From: Desulfopila sp. IMCC35006
GTDB taxonomy: Bacteria > Desulfobacterota > Desulfobulbia > Desulfobulbales > Desulfocapsaceae
Reading direction: 5' to 3'
Length of the DNA stretch: 64,000 nt
Assembly: GCF_005116645.1 (NCBI RefSeq)
Contig: NZ_SWCM01000001.1
Span: 806,001-870,000, forward strand
Below the pieces are notes generated by a model. It was given only the letters and a program-made list of their open reading frames with translations, was not told where the DNA came from and made no database searches. Positions 18,225-27,937 of this stretch are shown here, piece after piece; positions within the stretch are counted from its first letter, which is position 1, and each line of letters starts with the position of its first letter. The translations under genes were made by a program, and so were the position numbers.

Positions 18225-19352
18225 ATGCTGCAACGCCTTTACCGCATGCTCATCAAGGAATTTTTACAGATGCTGCGCGATCCACGGATGCGGGTGGTTA
18301 TTTTCGGCATGCCGGTTATCCAGCTGACCATCATGGCCTTTGCCCTCACCACCGATGTGACCGATATCCGCCTGGCTGTGCTGGACATGGATAAAACTCC
18401 GGCCTCAAGAGAGCTGATCAGCGCCTTTACCGCCGGCAATTATTTCCGTATTACCGACAATCTCATGTCCGAAAGGGAGATCACCCCCCTGCTCGACCGC
18501 AGTGATGTCCGGGCGGTACTGCAGATCCCGTTTGGCTTCAGCAAAGATATCCTCACCGAGCAGACGGCGGGGGTGCAGCTCATCACCGACGGCACCGACA
18601 GCAACAGCACCTCCATCGCCCTCGGCTATGCGGGGTTTATTGTCAGTGACTATAACGATAAACGACTGGCAGAACGGCTGGGCAGAAAGGGCACCACCAT
18701 CTCACCGGTGCAGATAACCACCGAAAGCCGCGCCTGGTACAATACCAACCAGGAGAGCAAGTTTTATTACGTCCCGGCATTGATTGCCACCATGCTCTAT
18801 ATCTTCAGCCTGCTGCTGACCAGTATCGGCATCGTTCGGGAAAAAGAAATCGGCACTATCGAGCAGGTGATGGTCACCCCCATCCGCGGTATCGAATTTA
18901 TCCTTGGCAAAACAATTCCTTATATGATCACCGGCTATATCACCATGTCAATAATGCTCATCGTCGCCTTTTTCCTCTTTGGCGTCCATGTGCGGGGCAG
19001 CCTGCTGCTGCTCTATGGTCTGACCGGAATCTACCTGGCCGGCAACATGGGAATCGCCCTTCTCATCAGCGGCAGTGCCGCGACCCAGCAGCAGGCGCTG
19101 CTCACCAGTTTTCTGATCCTCATGCCCTCGGTCATGCTGAGCGGCTTTATGTTCCCAATCAGCAATATGCCCGATCCGGTCCGCTACGCCACCGTCATCA
19201 ACCCAATGCGCTGGTATCTTGATATCCTGCGGGGCATCGTCATGAAAGATGTCGGGATTTCCGCCCTCTGGCCGGCAATTGTTGCCCAGACTGTTCTGTC
19301 TGTCACTTTTCTGACCCTTGCCATAAGCAGGTTTAAAAAGACCTTATCCTAA
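18225..19352 (+). CDS. ABC-2 type permease, second subunit (YbhR-like)
   Basis: A 375-residue paralogue of the preceding gene with the same topology: an N-terminal helix, an external domain with LITDGTDSNSTSIALGYAG, and a C-terminal bundle with REKEIGTIEQVMVTPIRGIEFILGKTIPYM. Together the two subunits would form the pump pore for the YbhF-like ATPase. A 3-bp gap separates it from the first permease. It closes the efflux operon; the next gene starts 57 bp later on the same strand and is of another family. Confidence 0.92.
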   Translation: MLQRLYRMLIKEFLQMLRDPRMRVVIFGMPVIQLTIMAFALTTDVTDIRLAVLDMDKTPASRELISAFTAGNYFRITDNLMSEREITPLLDRSDVRAVLQIPFGFSKDILTEQTAGVQLITDGTDSNSTSIALGYAGFIVSDYNDKRLAERLGRKGTTISPVQITTESRAWYNTNQESKFYYVPALIATMLYIFSLLLTSIGIVREKEIGTIEQVMVTPIRGIEFILGKTIPYMITGYITMSIMLIVAFFLFGVHVRGSLLLLYGLTGIYLAGNMGIALLISGSAATQQQALLTSFLILMPSVMLSGFMFPISNMPDPVRYATVINPMRWYLDILRGIVMKDVGISALWPAIVAQTVLSVTFLTLAISRFKKTLS

Positions 19353-19408
19353 CAGCCATTGTAAAATCGAGCCATCGCCTCTTCCCTCTTCCCCCTCTTT
19401 CTATCGTA

Positions 19409-20662
19409 ATGCGAAAATATACCGGATTGATCATCTTGGGTACACTCCTCTTGTACCTTATGAGCGTTGCACTCCCGCCAGTGTTGCCCGTGCCGACCAT
19501 TCTGGCATGGCTGGTCTGCCTGCTTTCCTGGCAGACCCTTGGCAGAAGTGCCACCCGCCAGACTTTAGTGCTCTTGTCAATCGGTGCTGCGGCCCTGCTC
19601 TTTGCCGCTGTCCACGGTGTTTTTCTTGGCTGGAGACAGATACTTGCCGTCAACCTGCCCCTGCTCGCCATGTTTGTTGCCGTGGCTTTTCTCACCCTTA
19701 CAAATCGAGGCGTCGAGGACCCTGACCTGCCGCATGGCAGCAAAGCTGTGGTCACAACGGCGATCGGCACCCATCTGCTTGGCGCCGTGATTAACCTGTC
19801 GGTGCTCTTTGTGTTTGGGGATCGGCTGCAGAAAAGCGGCACCTTGACCAAAGAACAGATGATTATTCTGGCCCGTTCGTTTTGTGCGGCAGCCTGGTGG
19901 TCCCCTTTTTTTATTGCCACCGGGGTGGCGCTCACCTACGCGCCGGGCATGCTCTGGCAGGAAACCCTGATTCCGGGAGCCGTCATGAGTGGTATCGCCA
20001 TTGCCTACTCTCTTTTGGAAGTGTGTTGTGTGCGAAAAAAAGAATTCTCCGGCTATCCAATCAAGATTGAAAGCCTGACGATTCCTCTCTTTCTCGCGGC
20101 CGTCGTCATCCTCACCCATCATCTTCGGCGCGACATCAGCGTACTGCATCTGATCTGCGTGGTCTCTCCGCTGGGTGCTGTTCTTTTCATGAGAGGCAGG
20201 CCCAGGATGGCAACACTGCATGATTTTATAGTCAACAGGATCTCGTCGGTCAGCAGCCAGTTCACCCTGTTTCTGGCGGCAGGAGTTTTTTCTACCGGCA
20301 TAAAATCAATTATCCATGTATATCCCGCCTTATTCAGTCTTGCAGGCGCAAGCTTTACTCCGGTAGTATTTGCCCTGGTCCTGGGCACGATGATCCTTAT
20401 AGGAATCATGGGTGTTCATCCGATCGTCAGCATTGCCATCGTCAGCCCGCTGCTGCTGCCGCTTCATCCCGATCAGTCACAACTGGGATTTCTGTTTCTC
20501 TCCAGCTGGGCTATCTCAACCGGCAGCAGCCCCCTGTCGGGTGTTGGGCTGGCCCTGGTAAGCAGGTACCATGCCTCGCCCCGAACAATAATACAGAGCA
20601 ATTGGCATTATGCACTTGCGATGTGGGCAGTTGCCTCAACGATGAATATTGTGTTCTATTGA
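19409..20662 (+). CDS. Polytopic membrane protein, probable ion or organic-anion transporter
   Basis: A 417-residue protein with about eleven or twelve hydrophobic segments. The sequence contains AAWWSPFFIATGVAL and, near the C-terminus, SSWAISTGSSPLSGVGLALVSRY, a Gly/Ser/Pro-rich re-entrant-loop-like motif similar to those in the ion-transporter (IT) superfamily. I cannot assign a specific family. It lies just after the ABC efflux operon and 15 bp before the RtcB gene, so it may be co-transcribed with RtcB. Substrate is unknown. Confidence 0.65.
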   Translation: MRKYTGLIILGTLLLYLMSVALPPVLPVPTILAWLVCLLSWQTLGRSATRQTLVLLSIGAAALLFAAVHGVFLGWRQILAVNLPLLAMFVAVAFLTLTNRGVEDPDLPHGSKAVVTTAIGTHLLGAVINLSVLFVFGDRLQKSGTLTKEQMIILARSFCAAAWWSPFFIATGVALTYAPGMLWQETLIPGAVMSGIAIAYSLLEVCCVRKKEFSGYPIKIESLTIPLFLAAVVILTHHLRRDISVLHLICVVSPLGAVLFMRGRPRMATLHDFIVNRISSVSSQFTLFLAAGVFSTGIKSIIHVYPALFSLAGASFTPVVFALVLGTMILIGIMGVHPIVSIAIVSPLLLPLHPDQSQLGFLFLSSWAISTGSSPLSGVGLALVSRYHASPRTIIQSNWHYALAMWAVASTMNIVFY

Positions 20663-20677
20663 TAGGGGGATAGCGGT

Positions 20678-21853
20678 ATGATCAGAACCATCGATACGGA
20701 AAAAAAACCGATTACTCTCTGGCTCGACACCATCGACCACGATACGCTGGAGCAGGCCAGAAATCTGGCCAATCACCCTTTTGTGTATCACCATGTGGCA
20801 ATAATGCCGGACGCCCACGTCGGTTACGGCATGCCCATCGGCGGGGTAGCGGCAACTGAAGATGTGGTTATCCCCAATGCGGTGGGCGTCGATATCGGCT
20901 GCGGCGTGTGTGCGGTACAGACCTCATTGCCTCATCTGGCGCAACCCCAGCTGAAAAAAATCATGCAGGCGGTTCGGCAGACAATACCTCTTGGCTTCAA
21001 GCATCATACGACCGCGCAACCCCACGAGAAAATGCCCCACCTGACAGGCACTCTTACGGAAAAAGAGCTGCCGGTGATCTGCCGGGAGTATGACAACGGG
21101 CGGCTGCAGCTCGGCACGCTCGGTGGTGGCAACCACTTTATCGAACTGCAGCGAGGAGATGACGACTGCATCTGGCTGATGATCCACTCCGGCAGCAGAA
21201 ATATCGGCTACCAGGTGGCGGGCCATTATAACCGGCTGGCGATAGCCTACAATCAGGCCCATGGGGCAAAAATTCCACCCAAATGGCAGCTCGACTATCT
21301 CCCGGTGCAATCTGATGCCGGACAGAGGTATCTGCGGGAAATGCATTACTGCGTCCAATTCGCAGCAGCTAACCGCCAGGCGATGATGCATAAAGTCAGC
21401 GAGATCCTGCTCGACTTCGAACCATCGGTTACCTTTTCTCCGGCCCTTGATGTCGCCCATAACTATGCCGCGCTGGAGGACCATTTCGGCAAAAAAGTGT
21501 ATGTGCACCGGAAAGGGGCGACCAGGGCGGCAGCAGGACAGGCGGGAATCATTCCCGGTTCTCAGGGGAGCACCAGTTATATTGTGCGTGGATTGGGCAA
21601 CCGGGAAAGTTTCTGTTCCTGCTCACACGGAGCGGGCAGAAAACTCGGCAGAAAACAGGCCCAGCGACAGCTTAACCTGCAAGAGGAGATTCGTCACCTC
21701 GAACAGCAGGGCATCATCCACTCCATCCGTCATACAAAAGATCTCGATGAGGCGGCAGGGGCCTATAAAGATATAACCAGGGTGATGGACAACCAGCGCG
21801 ATCTCGTGCAGATCATAACAACACTCAAACCGCTGGCTGTGGTGAAGGGATAA
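20678..21853 (+). CDS. rtcB: RtcB-family RNA ligase
   Basis: A 391-residue cytoplasmic enzyme that joins RNA 2',3'-cyclic phosphate or 3'-phosphate ends to 5'-OH ends using GTP and Mn2+. The key motifs are present: PDAHVGYGMPIGGV, GVDIGCG (metal-binding Cys), GTLGGGNHFIE, HSGSRNIG, KGATRA and the guanylylated-histidine region SCSHGAGR. It is shorter than the about 410-480-residue founders, resembling the compact bacterial RtcB2-type proteins. AGGGGGATA precedes the start. No archease gene lies beside it. RtcB in bacteria often serves RNA damage repair. Convergent with pdxH after only 19 bp. Confidence 0.92.
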   Translation: MIRTIDTEKKPITLWLDTIDHDTLEQARNLANHPFVYHHVAIMPDAHVGYGMPIGGVAATEDVVIPNAVGVDIGCGVCAVQTSLPHLAQPQLKKIMQAVRQTIPLGFKHHTTAQPHEKMPHLTGTLTEKELPVICREYDNGRLQLGTLGGGNHFIELQRGDDDCIWLMIHSGSRNIGYQVAGHYNRLAIAYNQAHGAKIPPKWQLDYLPVQSDAGQRYLREMHYCVQFAAANRQAMMHKVSEILLDFEPSVTFSPALDVAHNYAALEDHFGKKVYVHRKGATRAAAGQAGIIPGSQGSTSYIVRGLGNRESFCSCSHGAGRKLGRKQAQRQLNLQEEIRHLEQQGIIHSIRHTKDLDEAAGAYKDITRVMDNQRDLVQIITTLKPLAVVKG

Positions 21854-21872
21854 CGCTCAATTCGGCAATCGT

Positions 21873-22514
21873 TCAGGGGGCCAGCCGCTCAATGGTCCAC
21901 TCGTTTGATGCACCGTTCCTGGTATAGAGGAAGCGGTCGTGCAGGCGGTTTTGCCTTCCCTGCCAGAACTCGATTTCAACCGGAGCGACGCGGTAACCGC
22001 CCCAGAATGACGGCAGCGGGACCTTGCCTTCACCGATTTTTCTTTTCATCTCATCAAATTTCTGCAGCAGCATCTGCCGCGATGAAAGGATGTGGCTCTG
22101 GCTCGAGACCCAGGCCGCCATCTGGCTTTCCTTGGGCCGGGTCATAAAATATCTGGCGGATTCAGCGGTCGACACCTTGGCGGCGGTGCCATTGATCATC
22201 ACCTGACGCTCCAGATCAAGCCAGACAAAGAGCAGACTGACCCTGGCATTTTCTTTTATCTCCCGGGCTTTTCTGCTCTCAAAGTTCGTGAAAAAAACAA
22301 AGCCCTTCTCGTCATAGTATTTCAACAGAACTGTTCTCTGATGCGGCTGACCGCCACTGCCCACGGTGGCCAGAATCATCGCCGTTGGATCGGCGATTTC
22401 AATATTCTGGGCCTGCTCAAACCACTCGGTAAACTGCAACACCGGGTCACTGTTCAGGTTGGAACGAGACAAGCCTCCCCTTAAGTATTCCCGACGAAAC
22501 TGACTAAGATCCAC
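21873..22514 (-). CDS. pdxH: Pyridoxamine 5'-phosphate oxidase
   Basis: A 213-residue FMN enzyme that oxidises pyridoxamine and pyridoxine 5'-phosphate to pyridoxal phosphate, the last step of vitamin B6 salvage. The sequence shows the family order: MDLSQFRREYLRGGL, DPTAMILATVGSGGQPHQRTVLLKYYDEKGFVFFTN, the FMN-binding SRKAREIKEN, and the C-terminal WGGYRVAPVEIEFWQGRQNRLHDRF. Length matches E. coli PdxH (218). It uses O2, so its presence in an anaerobe suggests aerotolerance or an alternative acceptor. It is a single gene in convergent orientation to rtcB. Confidence 0.95.
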   Translation of the reverse strand: MDLSQFRREYLRGGLSRSNLNSDPVLQFTEWFEQAQNIEIADPTAMILATVGSGGQPHQRTVLLKYYDEKGFVFFTNFESRKAREIKENARVSLLFVWLDLERQVMINGTAAKVSTAESARYFMTRPKESQMAAWVSSQSHILSSRQMLLQKFDEMKRKIGEGKVPLPSFWGGYRVAPVEIEFWQGRQNRLHDRFLYTRNGASNEWTIERLAP

Positions 22515-22669
22515 AATTGCCCTCTCTCATAAAAAAACGCGGGTGCCGCCCATCATCCGCAGCAGCACCAGCGCATAGTTATTACCTGATAATTAAATTG
22601 GTTAAACTGACAAAGCCCACACATGCCAAGGGCGCGCAACATTATAAATGTTGATTTTTTACGACACCA

Positions 22670-23587
22670 TTACACTTCCTTGATTCCTTCCAGTTTCCAA
22701 TCCTCAGTTCCAACCGGCCGTGCCCATGTCCATTCTTCGTTAAATTTGACGGGCGTTGTCATGCTCCCCTCAACCAGCTCACCGCTTTTATCGTCCACGG
22801 TATAGTCAAGCAGGTTGGCGGCAAAAAGCACCGTCACGAAATCTTCCCGGCCGTCGCTGCCCGCCTGAACTATCTCCAGATTACGAACAGCTATGGATTC
22901 CAGCTTATTGATATGCCCTTTCCTGCGCATTTCCGCAAAGTGATCGGCATATTCGCCGGCCAGCTGCTCGCCGAGCAGATGTCTATAGGAATCAAGATCC
23001 CGGCGCATCCACCCGGCCTGCACCTTAAAGAACACGTCAGAGGCTACTTCGGTGAAATGTTTTGGGTCAAAATTCCTGTCATGTTCTTTAATCTGGTCAA
23101 TGCCGTCGGCCGTGAGATTGCCGCCAATATCCGGGGTAACTGGCGGAGGCTGGGCACTGTTGCCGAACGCACCGCTGAACATATTCGAAGGACTCTGCGG
23201 TCCGGGATTCTGCTGATAGGACTGATAGCCATTCTGCGGTGGTTTGGTCGAAAACCTTTTAAACAGAAAATAGGCAATCCCGCCCAGAACCAGCAGCGGC
23301 AATATGCCCATCCCCGAGCCACCGGCGCCGAACATGGAACCGAAGAGCATTCCGCCAAGCGCTCCACCAAGCAGCCCACCCGCCAGACCACGACCAAAAC
23401 TGCCGCCTCTCTGGGTCGGGGCAACGGGCCCCATACTTCTGCTCGGCGTCCTGGGAGTCATTTTAAAGGACCTGCCTCCACCAAAAGATCTGGCATCAGC
23501 ATAATCCGCGGTCAATCCAGCTTCCAATAAAGTAAAGGCCACAAAGAGCATCAGTATCGGTGCCAGTTTTTTCCAAAAGATCATCAT
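22670..23587 (-). CDS. Tim44-domain membrane protein
   Basis: A 305-residue protein with an N-terminal signal/anchor (KKLAPILMLFVAFTLLEAGLTADYADA), a Gly-rich stretch, a second hydrophobic segment (MGILPLLVLGGIAYFLFKRF) and a C-terminal Tim44-like domain (about residues 165-300: DGIDQIKEHDRNFDPKHFTEVASDVFFKVQAGWMRRDLDSYRHLL). Bacterial Tim44-domain proteins are thought to be membrane-associated with unclear partners. The 155 bp before its stop hold no gene. Its promoter region is shared with a palindromic mobile element that separates it from the divergent radical SAM gene. Confidence 0.85.
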   Translation of the reverse strand: MMIFWKKLAPILMLFVAFTLLEAGLTADYADARSFGGGRSFKMTPRTPSRSMGPVAPTQRGGSFGRGLAGGLLGGALGGMLFGSMFGAGGSGMGILPLLVLGGIAYFLFKRFSTKPPQNGYQSYQQNPGPQSPSNMFSGAFGNSAQPPPVTPDIGGNLTADGIDQIKEHDRNFDPKHFTEVASDVFFKVQAGWMRRDLDSYRHLLGEQLAGEYADHFAEMRRKGHINKLESIAVRNLEIVQAGSDGREDFVTVLFAANLLDYTVDDKSGELVEGSMTTPVKFNEEWTWARPVGTEDWKLEGIKEV

Positions 23588-23685
23588 AGTTCACATCCAG
23601 TTGATTTTTTTTAACCGATCATCTACAAACCGGGCTACATTATAGTACAACTTTGGCAAGATGCCAGAAAAAGCGAAGAATTATT

Positions 23686-23856
23686 CTGATTCCCCCCATA
23701 CTCAGCTTGTCGAAATGGAAGGGTGTGGGCTGTTCGTTTTACGGGTCTCTGCAGCCATGGACGGCTGCAGCGAAGCCCCCAGGGATGGGTTTACGGCGTC
23801 CCGGTAAACGAAGAGCCCACACCCTGGTTCAGTAGTTGAACATTAGGGGCAATCAG
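23686..23856 (+). mobile_element. 171-bp palindromic mobile element, copy 1
   Basis: Terminal inverted repeats start CTGATT and end AATCAG. Arms at about 23722-23743 pair with 23799-23825 (GGGTGTGGGCT near the outside, ACGGG near the inside). The core has a small hairpin TGCAGCC/GGCTGCA and the conserved stretch AGCCCCCAGGGATGGGTTTA. Direct repeats flank it: 23676-23685 AAGAATTATT and 23857-23866 AATAATTATT (9/10). It lies between divergent genes in a 357-bp gene-free stretch and encodes no protein. Confidence 0.75.
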
Positions 23857-23944
23857 AATAATTATTAACAATGATGAATTCGTAAAGACTCTTAATGAAC
23901 CTCGGAGATGGTTAGGTAAAAAGCTTGACATCAAAGGAATCTGC

Positions 23945-25453
23945 ATGCTGATCGTTCACCCACCACTGACCAAGCCCTGCGAGCCACCGGCAGCGCTTGC
24001 CTACCTCTCGGCATCGCTTGGTGCTCATGGTCACGCATGCACGATCTGCGACATGAATATCGAAGCGTTGCATTTCCTCTTAAAGACAGCGAAGCCGGCT
24101 GAAGATACCTGGTCCAAAAGGGCGTATAAACATGTGCAGCAGAATATTTCGGCATTGCAGACGCAAGAGACCTACCACACTGGTGACAGATATCGACGGG
24201 CGGTAGCGGATATCAACCGCATCCTGGAAATGGCCGGAAACGAATCTGGCCTGCAGCTGTCGCTGGCCAATTATCAGGACGACGCCAGATCCCCTGTAAA
24301 AAGCGGTGATCTGCGGCTGGCGGCCAAAGAATACACGGCGAATATCTTTTATCCTTACTTCAGCAGAAGACTCGATGAACTTCTTGCAACCGGCAATTCC
24401 GGATACATTGGTTTTTCCCTGAACTATCTCAGCCAGGCCCTGTGCACCTTCGCAATGATTGGGTATCTGAGAGCGATCCATCCGAAAGTGAAAATCGTCG
24501 TCGGCGGCGGCCTGATCACCACCTGGCTAAGCCAGAAGGAGTGGCACAATCCTTTTGTTGGGCTCATTGACCACCTTATCGGCGGTCGTGGAGAGGGCCC
24601 GCTGCTGAACCTGCTGGGAAACGAACAAAAATTGACCCATATACGACCCGACTTTACCACCTTGAAAGACCACGGCTACCTCTCTCCGGGCTTCATCCTT
24701 CCCTATGCCAGCTCCTTTGGCTGTTTCTGGAAAAAATGCAGCTTCTGCCCGGAGACAAGCGAAGACAACCCCTATCAGCACGTTGCTCCGAGCGATACCA
24801 TAGCTGACCTGCACGCTTTGAGTGCAGCAACCTCTCCGGCGCTTATTCATCTGCTCGACAATGCAATCAGTCCGTCAACCCTCCGGGCCCTGGCTGACAA
24901 TCCCCTGGCGGCACCCTGGTATGGTTTTGCCCGTATCGACACGCTCCTGGCCGACCGGCAGTTTTGCCGCCGGTTACATGATTCCGGCTGCTGTATGTTG
25001 AAACTCGGTCTCGAATCAGGAGATCAACAGGTATTAAACAGCATGCACAAGGGAATCGATCTGAAACTTGCCGCACAAGTACTTGCGAACCTGCACGAGG
25101 CCGGGATTGCTACCTATGTCTATCTGCTGTTCGGTACACCGGCTGAGAGTCGGCTGGAAGCTGAACGGACGCAGTGTTTTGTCGAAGAACATCACCAGGC
25201 CATCGATTTTCTCAACCTGGCAATATTTAATCTTCCTGCCTGCAGCCAGGAGATTTCGAGTCTTGAAATAAACGATTTCTATGAGGGTGATCTGTCAATG
25301 TACCGTAATTTCAACCATCCGAGAGGATGGAACCGGGGAGAGGTTCGGCGGTTCCTGGAGAGTTCCTTCAAGCGATCTCCACAAATTGCTGCGATCCTCA
25401 GGCACGATCCCCCGTTGTTCACGTCAAACCATGCACCATTTATGAAATCGTAA
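23945..25453 (+). CDS. B12-binding-type radical SAM protein
   Basis: A 502-residue enzyme. The N-terminus (LIVHPPLTKPCEPPAALAYLSASLGAHGH) is a B12-binding-like Rossmann domain. The radical SAM cluster motif is C-FWKK-C-SF-C at about residues 260-268 (spacing Cx4Cx2C rather than the usual Cx3Cx2C). GLESGDQQVLNSMHKGI and YLLFGTPAES follow, as in the family's barrel. AAGGA precedes the start. Members modify many substrates and this one's is unknown. No maturase or substrate gene lies beside it. Confidence 0.82.
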   Translation: MLIVHPPLTKPCEPPAALAYLSASLGAHGHACTICDMNIEALHFLLKTAKPAEDTWSKRAYKHVQQNISALQTQETYHTGDRYRRAVADINRILEMAGNESGLQLSLANYQDDARSPVKSGDLRLAAKEYTANIFYPYFSRRLDELLATGNSGYIGFSLNYLSQALCTFAMIGYLRAIHPKVKIVVGGGLITTWLSQKEWHNPFVGLIDHLIGGRGEGPLLNLLGNEQKLTHIRPDFTTLKDHGYLSPGFILPYASSFGCFWKKCSFCPETSEDNPYQHVAPSDTIADLHALSAATSPALIHLLDNAISPSTLRALADNPLAAPWYGFARIDTLLADRQFCRRLHDSGCCMLKLGLESGDQQVLNSMHKGIDLKLAAQVLANLHEAGIATYVYLLFGTPAESRLEAERTQCFVEEHHQAIDFLNLAIFNLPACSQEISSLEINDFYEGDLSMYRNFNHPRGWNRGEVRRFLESSFKRSPQIAAILRHDPPLFTSNHAPFMKS

Positions 25454-25502
25454 GAGATTGTCCCGATAAAAGCTATGCAAGGCGGGAGCTTTTGCACTGC
25501 CC

Positions 25503-25546
25503 TTTGCAGGTAATTGAGGGTACTCTCTTCAGTACCCTCCTGCAAA
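25503..25546. terminator. Nested hairpin between convergent genes
   Basis: TTTGCAGG (25503-25510) pairs with CCTGCAAA (25539-25546) around an inner perfect stem GGGTACT/AGTACCC (25518-25524 and 25531-25537). It lies just after the radical SAM gene and just after the small gene on the opposite strand, with A/T-rich ends, so it can serve as a two-way terminator. Confidence 0.55.
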
Positions 25547-25554
25547 ACCATGCA

Positions 25555-25839
25555 CTACGCCCGGGTGACCGGCCGTGTATCTCGCCTGCTCTTCTTTGTC
25601 GCCTCAACAGGCTTTCTTTTTTGATCTTTTTTCCTGTCAGGATCTTTACCGTACAAATCGGCACAACTGAAGAAAACATACCAGTCGTCCCTGGTCACTT
25701 TTTTGGCAGACACCTGCGCACTACTCTGCTCACGTCTGTTTTTTGCCCACCATTTGACGATATACTCCGACGATCCCCGGATCAGATGGATAGCACACAT
25801 ACCTATTACGATTTGTGCAAATAGTATTGATGTTTCCAT
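25555..25839 (-). CDS. Small single-pass membrane protein of the TSUP/Usp operon
   Basis: 94 residues with an N-terminal hydrophobic segment (SILFAQIVIGMCAIHLI) and a strongly basic C-terminal half (KKDQKRKPVEATKKSRR). GAGGTG stands before the ATG, which supports translation. It is the last gene of the minus-strand unit that includes a Usp protein, a TSUP transporter and a Usp-membrane fusion protein. No family is recognised. Confidence 0.6.
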   Translation of the reverse strand: METSILFAQIVIGMCAIHLIRGSSEYIVKWWAKNRREQSSAQVSAKKVTRDDWYVFFSCADLYGKDPDRKKDQKRKPVEATKKSRRDTRPVTRA

Positions 25840-25909
25840 GATTCACCTCTATTCTGTAAGAATTCTCTGAACCTCCTACTCCGGTTCACGCCATTACTCT
25901 CCTCAGCTG

Positions 25910-26776
25910 TCAGTCTCCTTTTTTAACGACTTGAACTGGACAGGGAGCCACCATAGCAACCCGCTCAACGACACTGCCTAAGAGAATATCACTCACCCCA
26001 AAATAGCCTTTTGAGCCGAGAATTATATGATGGATATCCTTTATTTTTGCATATCCTGTCAGACATTTTGCAGGGGAAGCCTCCTGCAAATCGGTAATAA
26101 CCTGCAATCCCAGCTTTTCGCCCTGCCTGACGATTGCTTCCAGGGCTTTAAAACCTTTTTTTCTGGCATCCTTCAACACTCCGTACCGAAGACTCTGGTC
26201 CGTGGGAACATCAATGGCGGTAACTGCGTGCACTTCACTGCCGTAACTCCCTGCCAATTCTAGGGCTCGCAGGCCGGCGGCACTGCTGGCCGGCGTTCCA
26301 TTAACACCGACAAGTATTTTGCCAAACCGGATTTCACCCATTTCTGGTACCAGCAGCACGTCGCAGGGACTGCCGGCTATGACTTTTGCAGTCATTCCGC
26401 CGAGCAGCACCTGTTCGACCTTGGAGCGCTGGGCATTGCCCAGGACAATCAAATCCACCCCTTCTTCCTCGGCTACCCGGACAATCTGTTCGGCCGGCTC
26501 CCCCACCGCGTGGACCGTCTGGATTTTCAGCCCCAGGGAGGCTGCATAGGAAGCAGCCTCCTCAAGACTCTTGCGAAAGGGTTCACTGAGCTGCCTGTTG
26601 GCATCGTCTATCTTCAGACGATTCATGTTCCCTTCATATTTGGGAGTAACACTGATCGCAATCAACTTTGCCCGCATCGACGATGCCAGGGCCAGTCCCT
26701 GTTTAAATGCTGAGCCGCTCACCCTTGAGATATCGACCGCAACCAGTATCGACTCCATCATGGTACTCACACTCAT
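25910..26776 (-). CDS. Tandem universal stress protein
   Basis: 288 residues made of two Usp folds (about 8-145 and 150-285). Strand-1 motifs are ESILVAVDISRVSGSAFKQG and GKILVGVNGTPASSAAGLRALELAGSYG. The first half has the ATP-binding-like DLIVLGNAQRSKVEQVLLGGMTAKVIAGSPCDVLLV, and the second half ends HIILGSKGYFGVSDILLGSVVERVAMVAPCPVQVV. It overlaps the TSUP gene by 4 bp (ATGA), so it is translated with it. Usp proteins respond to starvation or energy stress, and some bind ATP. Its pairing with a sulfur-anion-type exporter suggests a stress role for the exporter. Confidence 0.92.
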   Translation of the reverse strand: MSVSTMMESILVAVDISRVSGSAFKQGLALASSMRAKLIAISVTPKYEGNMNRLKIDDANRQLSEPFRKSLEEAASYAASLGLKIQTVHAVGEPAEQIVRVAEEEGVDLIVLGNAQRSKVEQVLLGGMTAKVIAGSPCDVLLVPEMGEIRFGKILVGVNGTPASSAAGLRALELAGSYGSEVHAVTAIDVPTDQSLRYGVLKDARKKGFKALEAIVRQGEKLGLQVITDLQEASPAKCLTGYAKIKDIHHIILGSKGYFGVSDILLGSVVERVAMVAPCPVQVVKKGD

Positions 26777-27843
26777 GCCTGTGCTTGCGCTGCTCTTTCA
26801 AGGGCGCTTTCCGCACTTCTCGCCTTAAACATGTTAACCAGAATAATCATGGCTCCAGTCAGCAGGGCAAAGCACATGATGTAGAAACTCATCTGGGTCA
26901 TAAGAGCGACACTGGCATCGGAAAAAGAAGTAAGATTCAGTTTATTCATATACTTCGGCATTGCCAGAAAGCGACTGACGGCAACGATCAACATGATGGT
27001 CGCCATGACGTATTTGATCATGTAGTCTTTCACATAGGTCGTACCGATTGCACCAAGCTGCACACCAAAGAGCGAACCACCAAGGATCAGCAGGGTTAAC
27101 CGAATATCGACCATGCCGTAAAAGGCCCAGATAAGCGTACCGCCCAAGCCCATGACGAAGGCCACGACCAGTTCAGTAGCTGACGCGACGATACTGGTTG
27201 CGCCGATGATATACATAAGTCCCGGAACGCCGATGAAGCCACCAACGGCGATGGTTGCTGCGAGCATACCGGTTGCAAGGGCAACGGGGATGATAAACCA
27301 GACGCTGATACGCAGATTGGCTCTTTTAAAGGTCATCATGGGCCATAATTCTATCTTCTGCAACCGGGCAGCGATAGGAGGCTGTACCCAGCCGTCACCA
27401 CCTGATTTCCGCAGTTTAAGAGCATCACGCAGGACAAAAGAGCCGACAATGACCAGGACTGTGACGAAAGAAACACTGACATAAAGGTTGGATCCTGCTT
27501 CCCCCCAGGTTTCGAGTATGTGTTTTTGCACCATGATCCCGACCTGGACCCCGATTTCGGCGAAAACACCCATGATCAGACCAAGTTTGATATCTACCTG
27601 ACCGTAACGGTATCTCTTGATCGAGCCGACCAGGGCTTTGGGAAACTTATGACACATGTTACTGGCCACAGCAACGGTTCCGGGAACACCGAGACTCATC
27701 ATCCCCGGGGTAAGCACAAAAGCCCCGCCCGAACCGATAAAACCACTCACCAGGCCGCCGATAAAACCGACGATGACTAAAAAGACGATGTAGGCAAAGT
27801 TCAAATCAATAAATTGGATAGTGTCAGCTACTGGTCCGTGCAT
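26773..27843 (-). CDS. TSUP-family (TauE/SafE) transporter 1
   Basis: A 356-residue integral membrane protein with about eight to nine membrane segments and the two family repeats, FIGGLVSGFIGSGGAFVLTPGMMSLGVPGTVAVASNM and TGMLAATIAVGGFIGVPGLMYIIGATSIVASATELVV. TSUP proteins move sulfite, sulfonates, thiosulfate or related organosulfur anions. A cytoplasmic loop of about 70 residues separates the halves. AAGGAG precedes the start. It is the middle gene of the Usp-associated operon. Substrate is not shown by sequence. Confidence 0.9.
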   Translation of the reverse strand: MHGPVADTIQFIDLNFAYIVFLVIVGFIGGLVSGFIGSGGAFVLTPGMMSLGVPGTVAVASNMCHKFPKALVGSIKRYRYGQVDIKLGLIMGVFAEIGVQVGIMVQKHILETWGEAGSNLYVSVSFVTVLVIVGSFVLRDALKLRKSGGDGWVQPPIAARLQKIELWPMMTFKRANLRISVWFIIPVALATGMLAATIAVGGFIGVPGLMYIIGATSIVASATELVVAFVMGLGGTLIWAFYGMVDIRLTLLILGGSLFGVQLGAIGTTYVKDYMIKYVMATIMLIVAVSRFLAMPKYMNKLNLTSFSDASVALMTQMSFYIMCFALLTGAMIILVNMFKARSAESALERAAQAQA

Positions 27844-27937
27844 TGTTGACTCCTTTTGTTATGTTCGTAATTTCTGCTGGCAGAGCGGCAGGAAGATTGC
27901 CGCTTTGCCAGTCGATAAGTTCCTATATCCAAAGAGG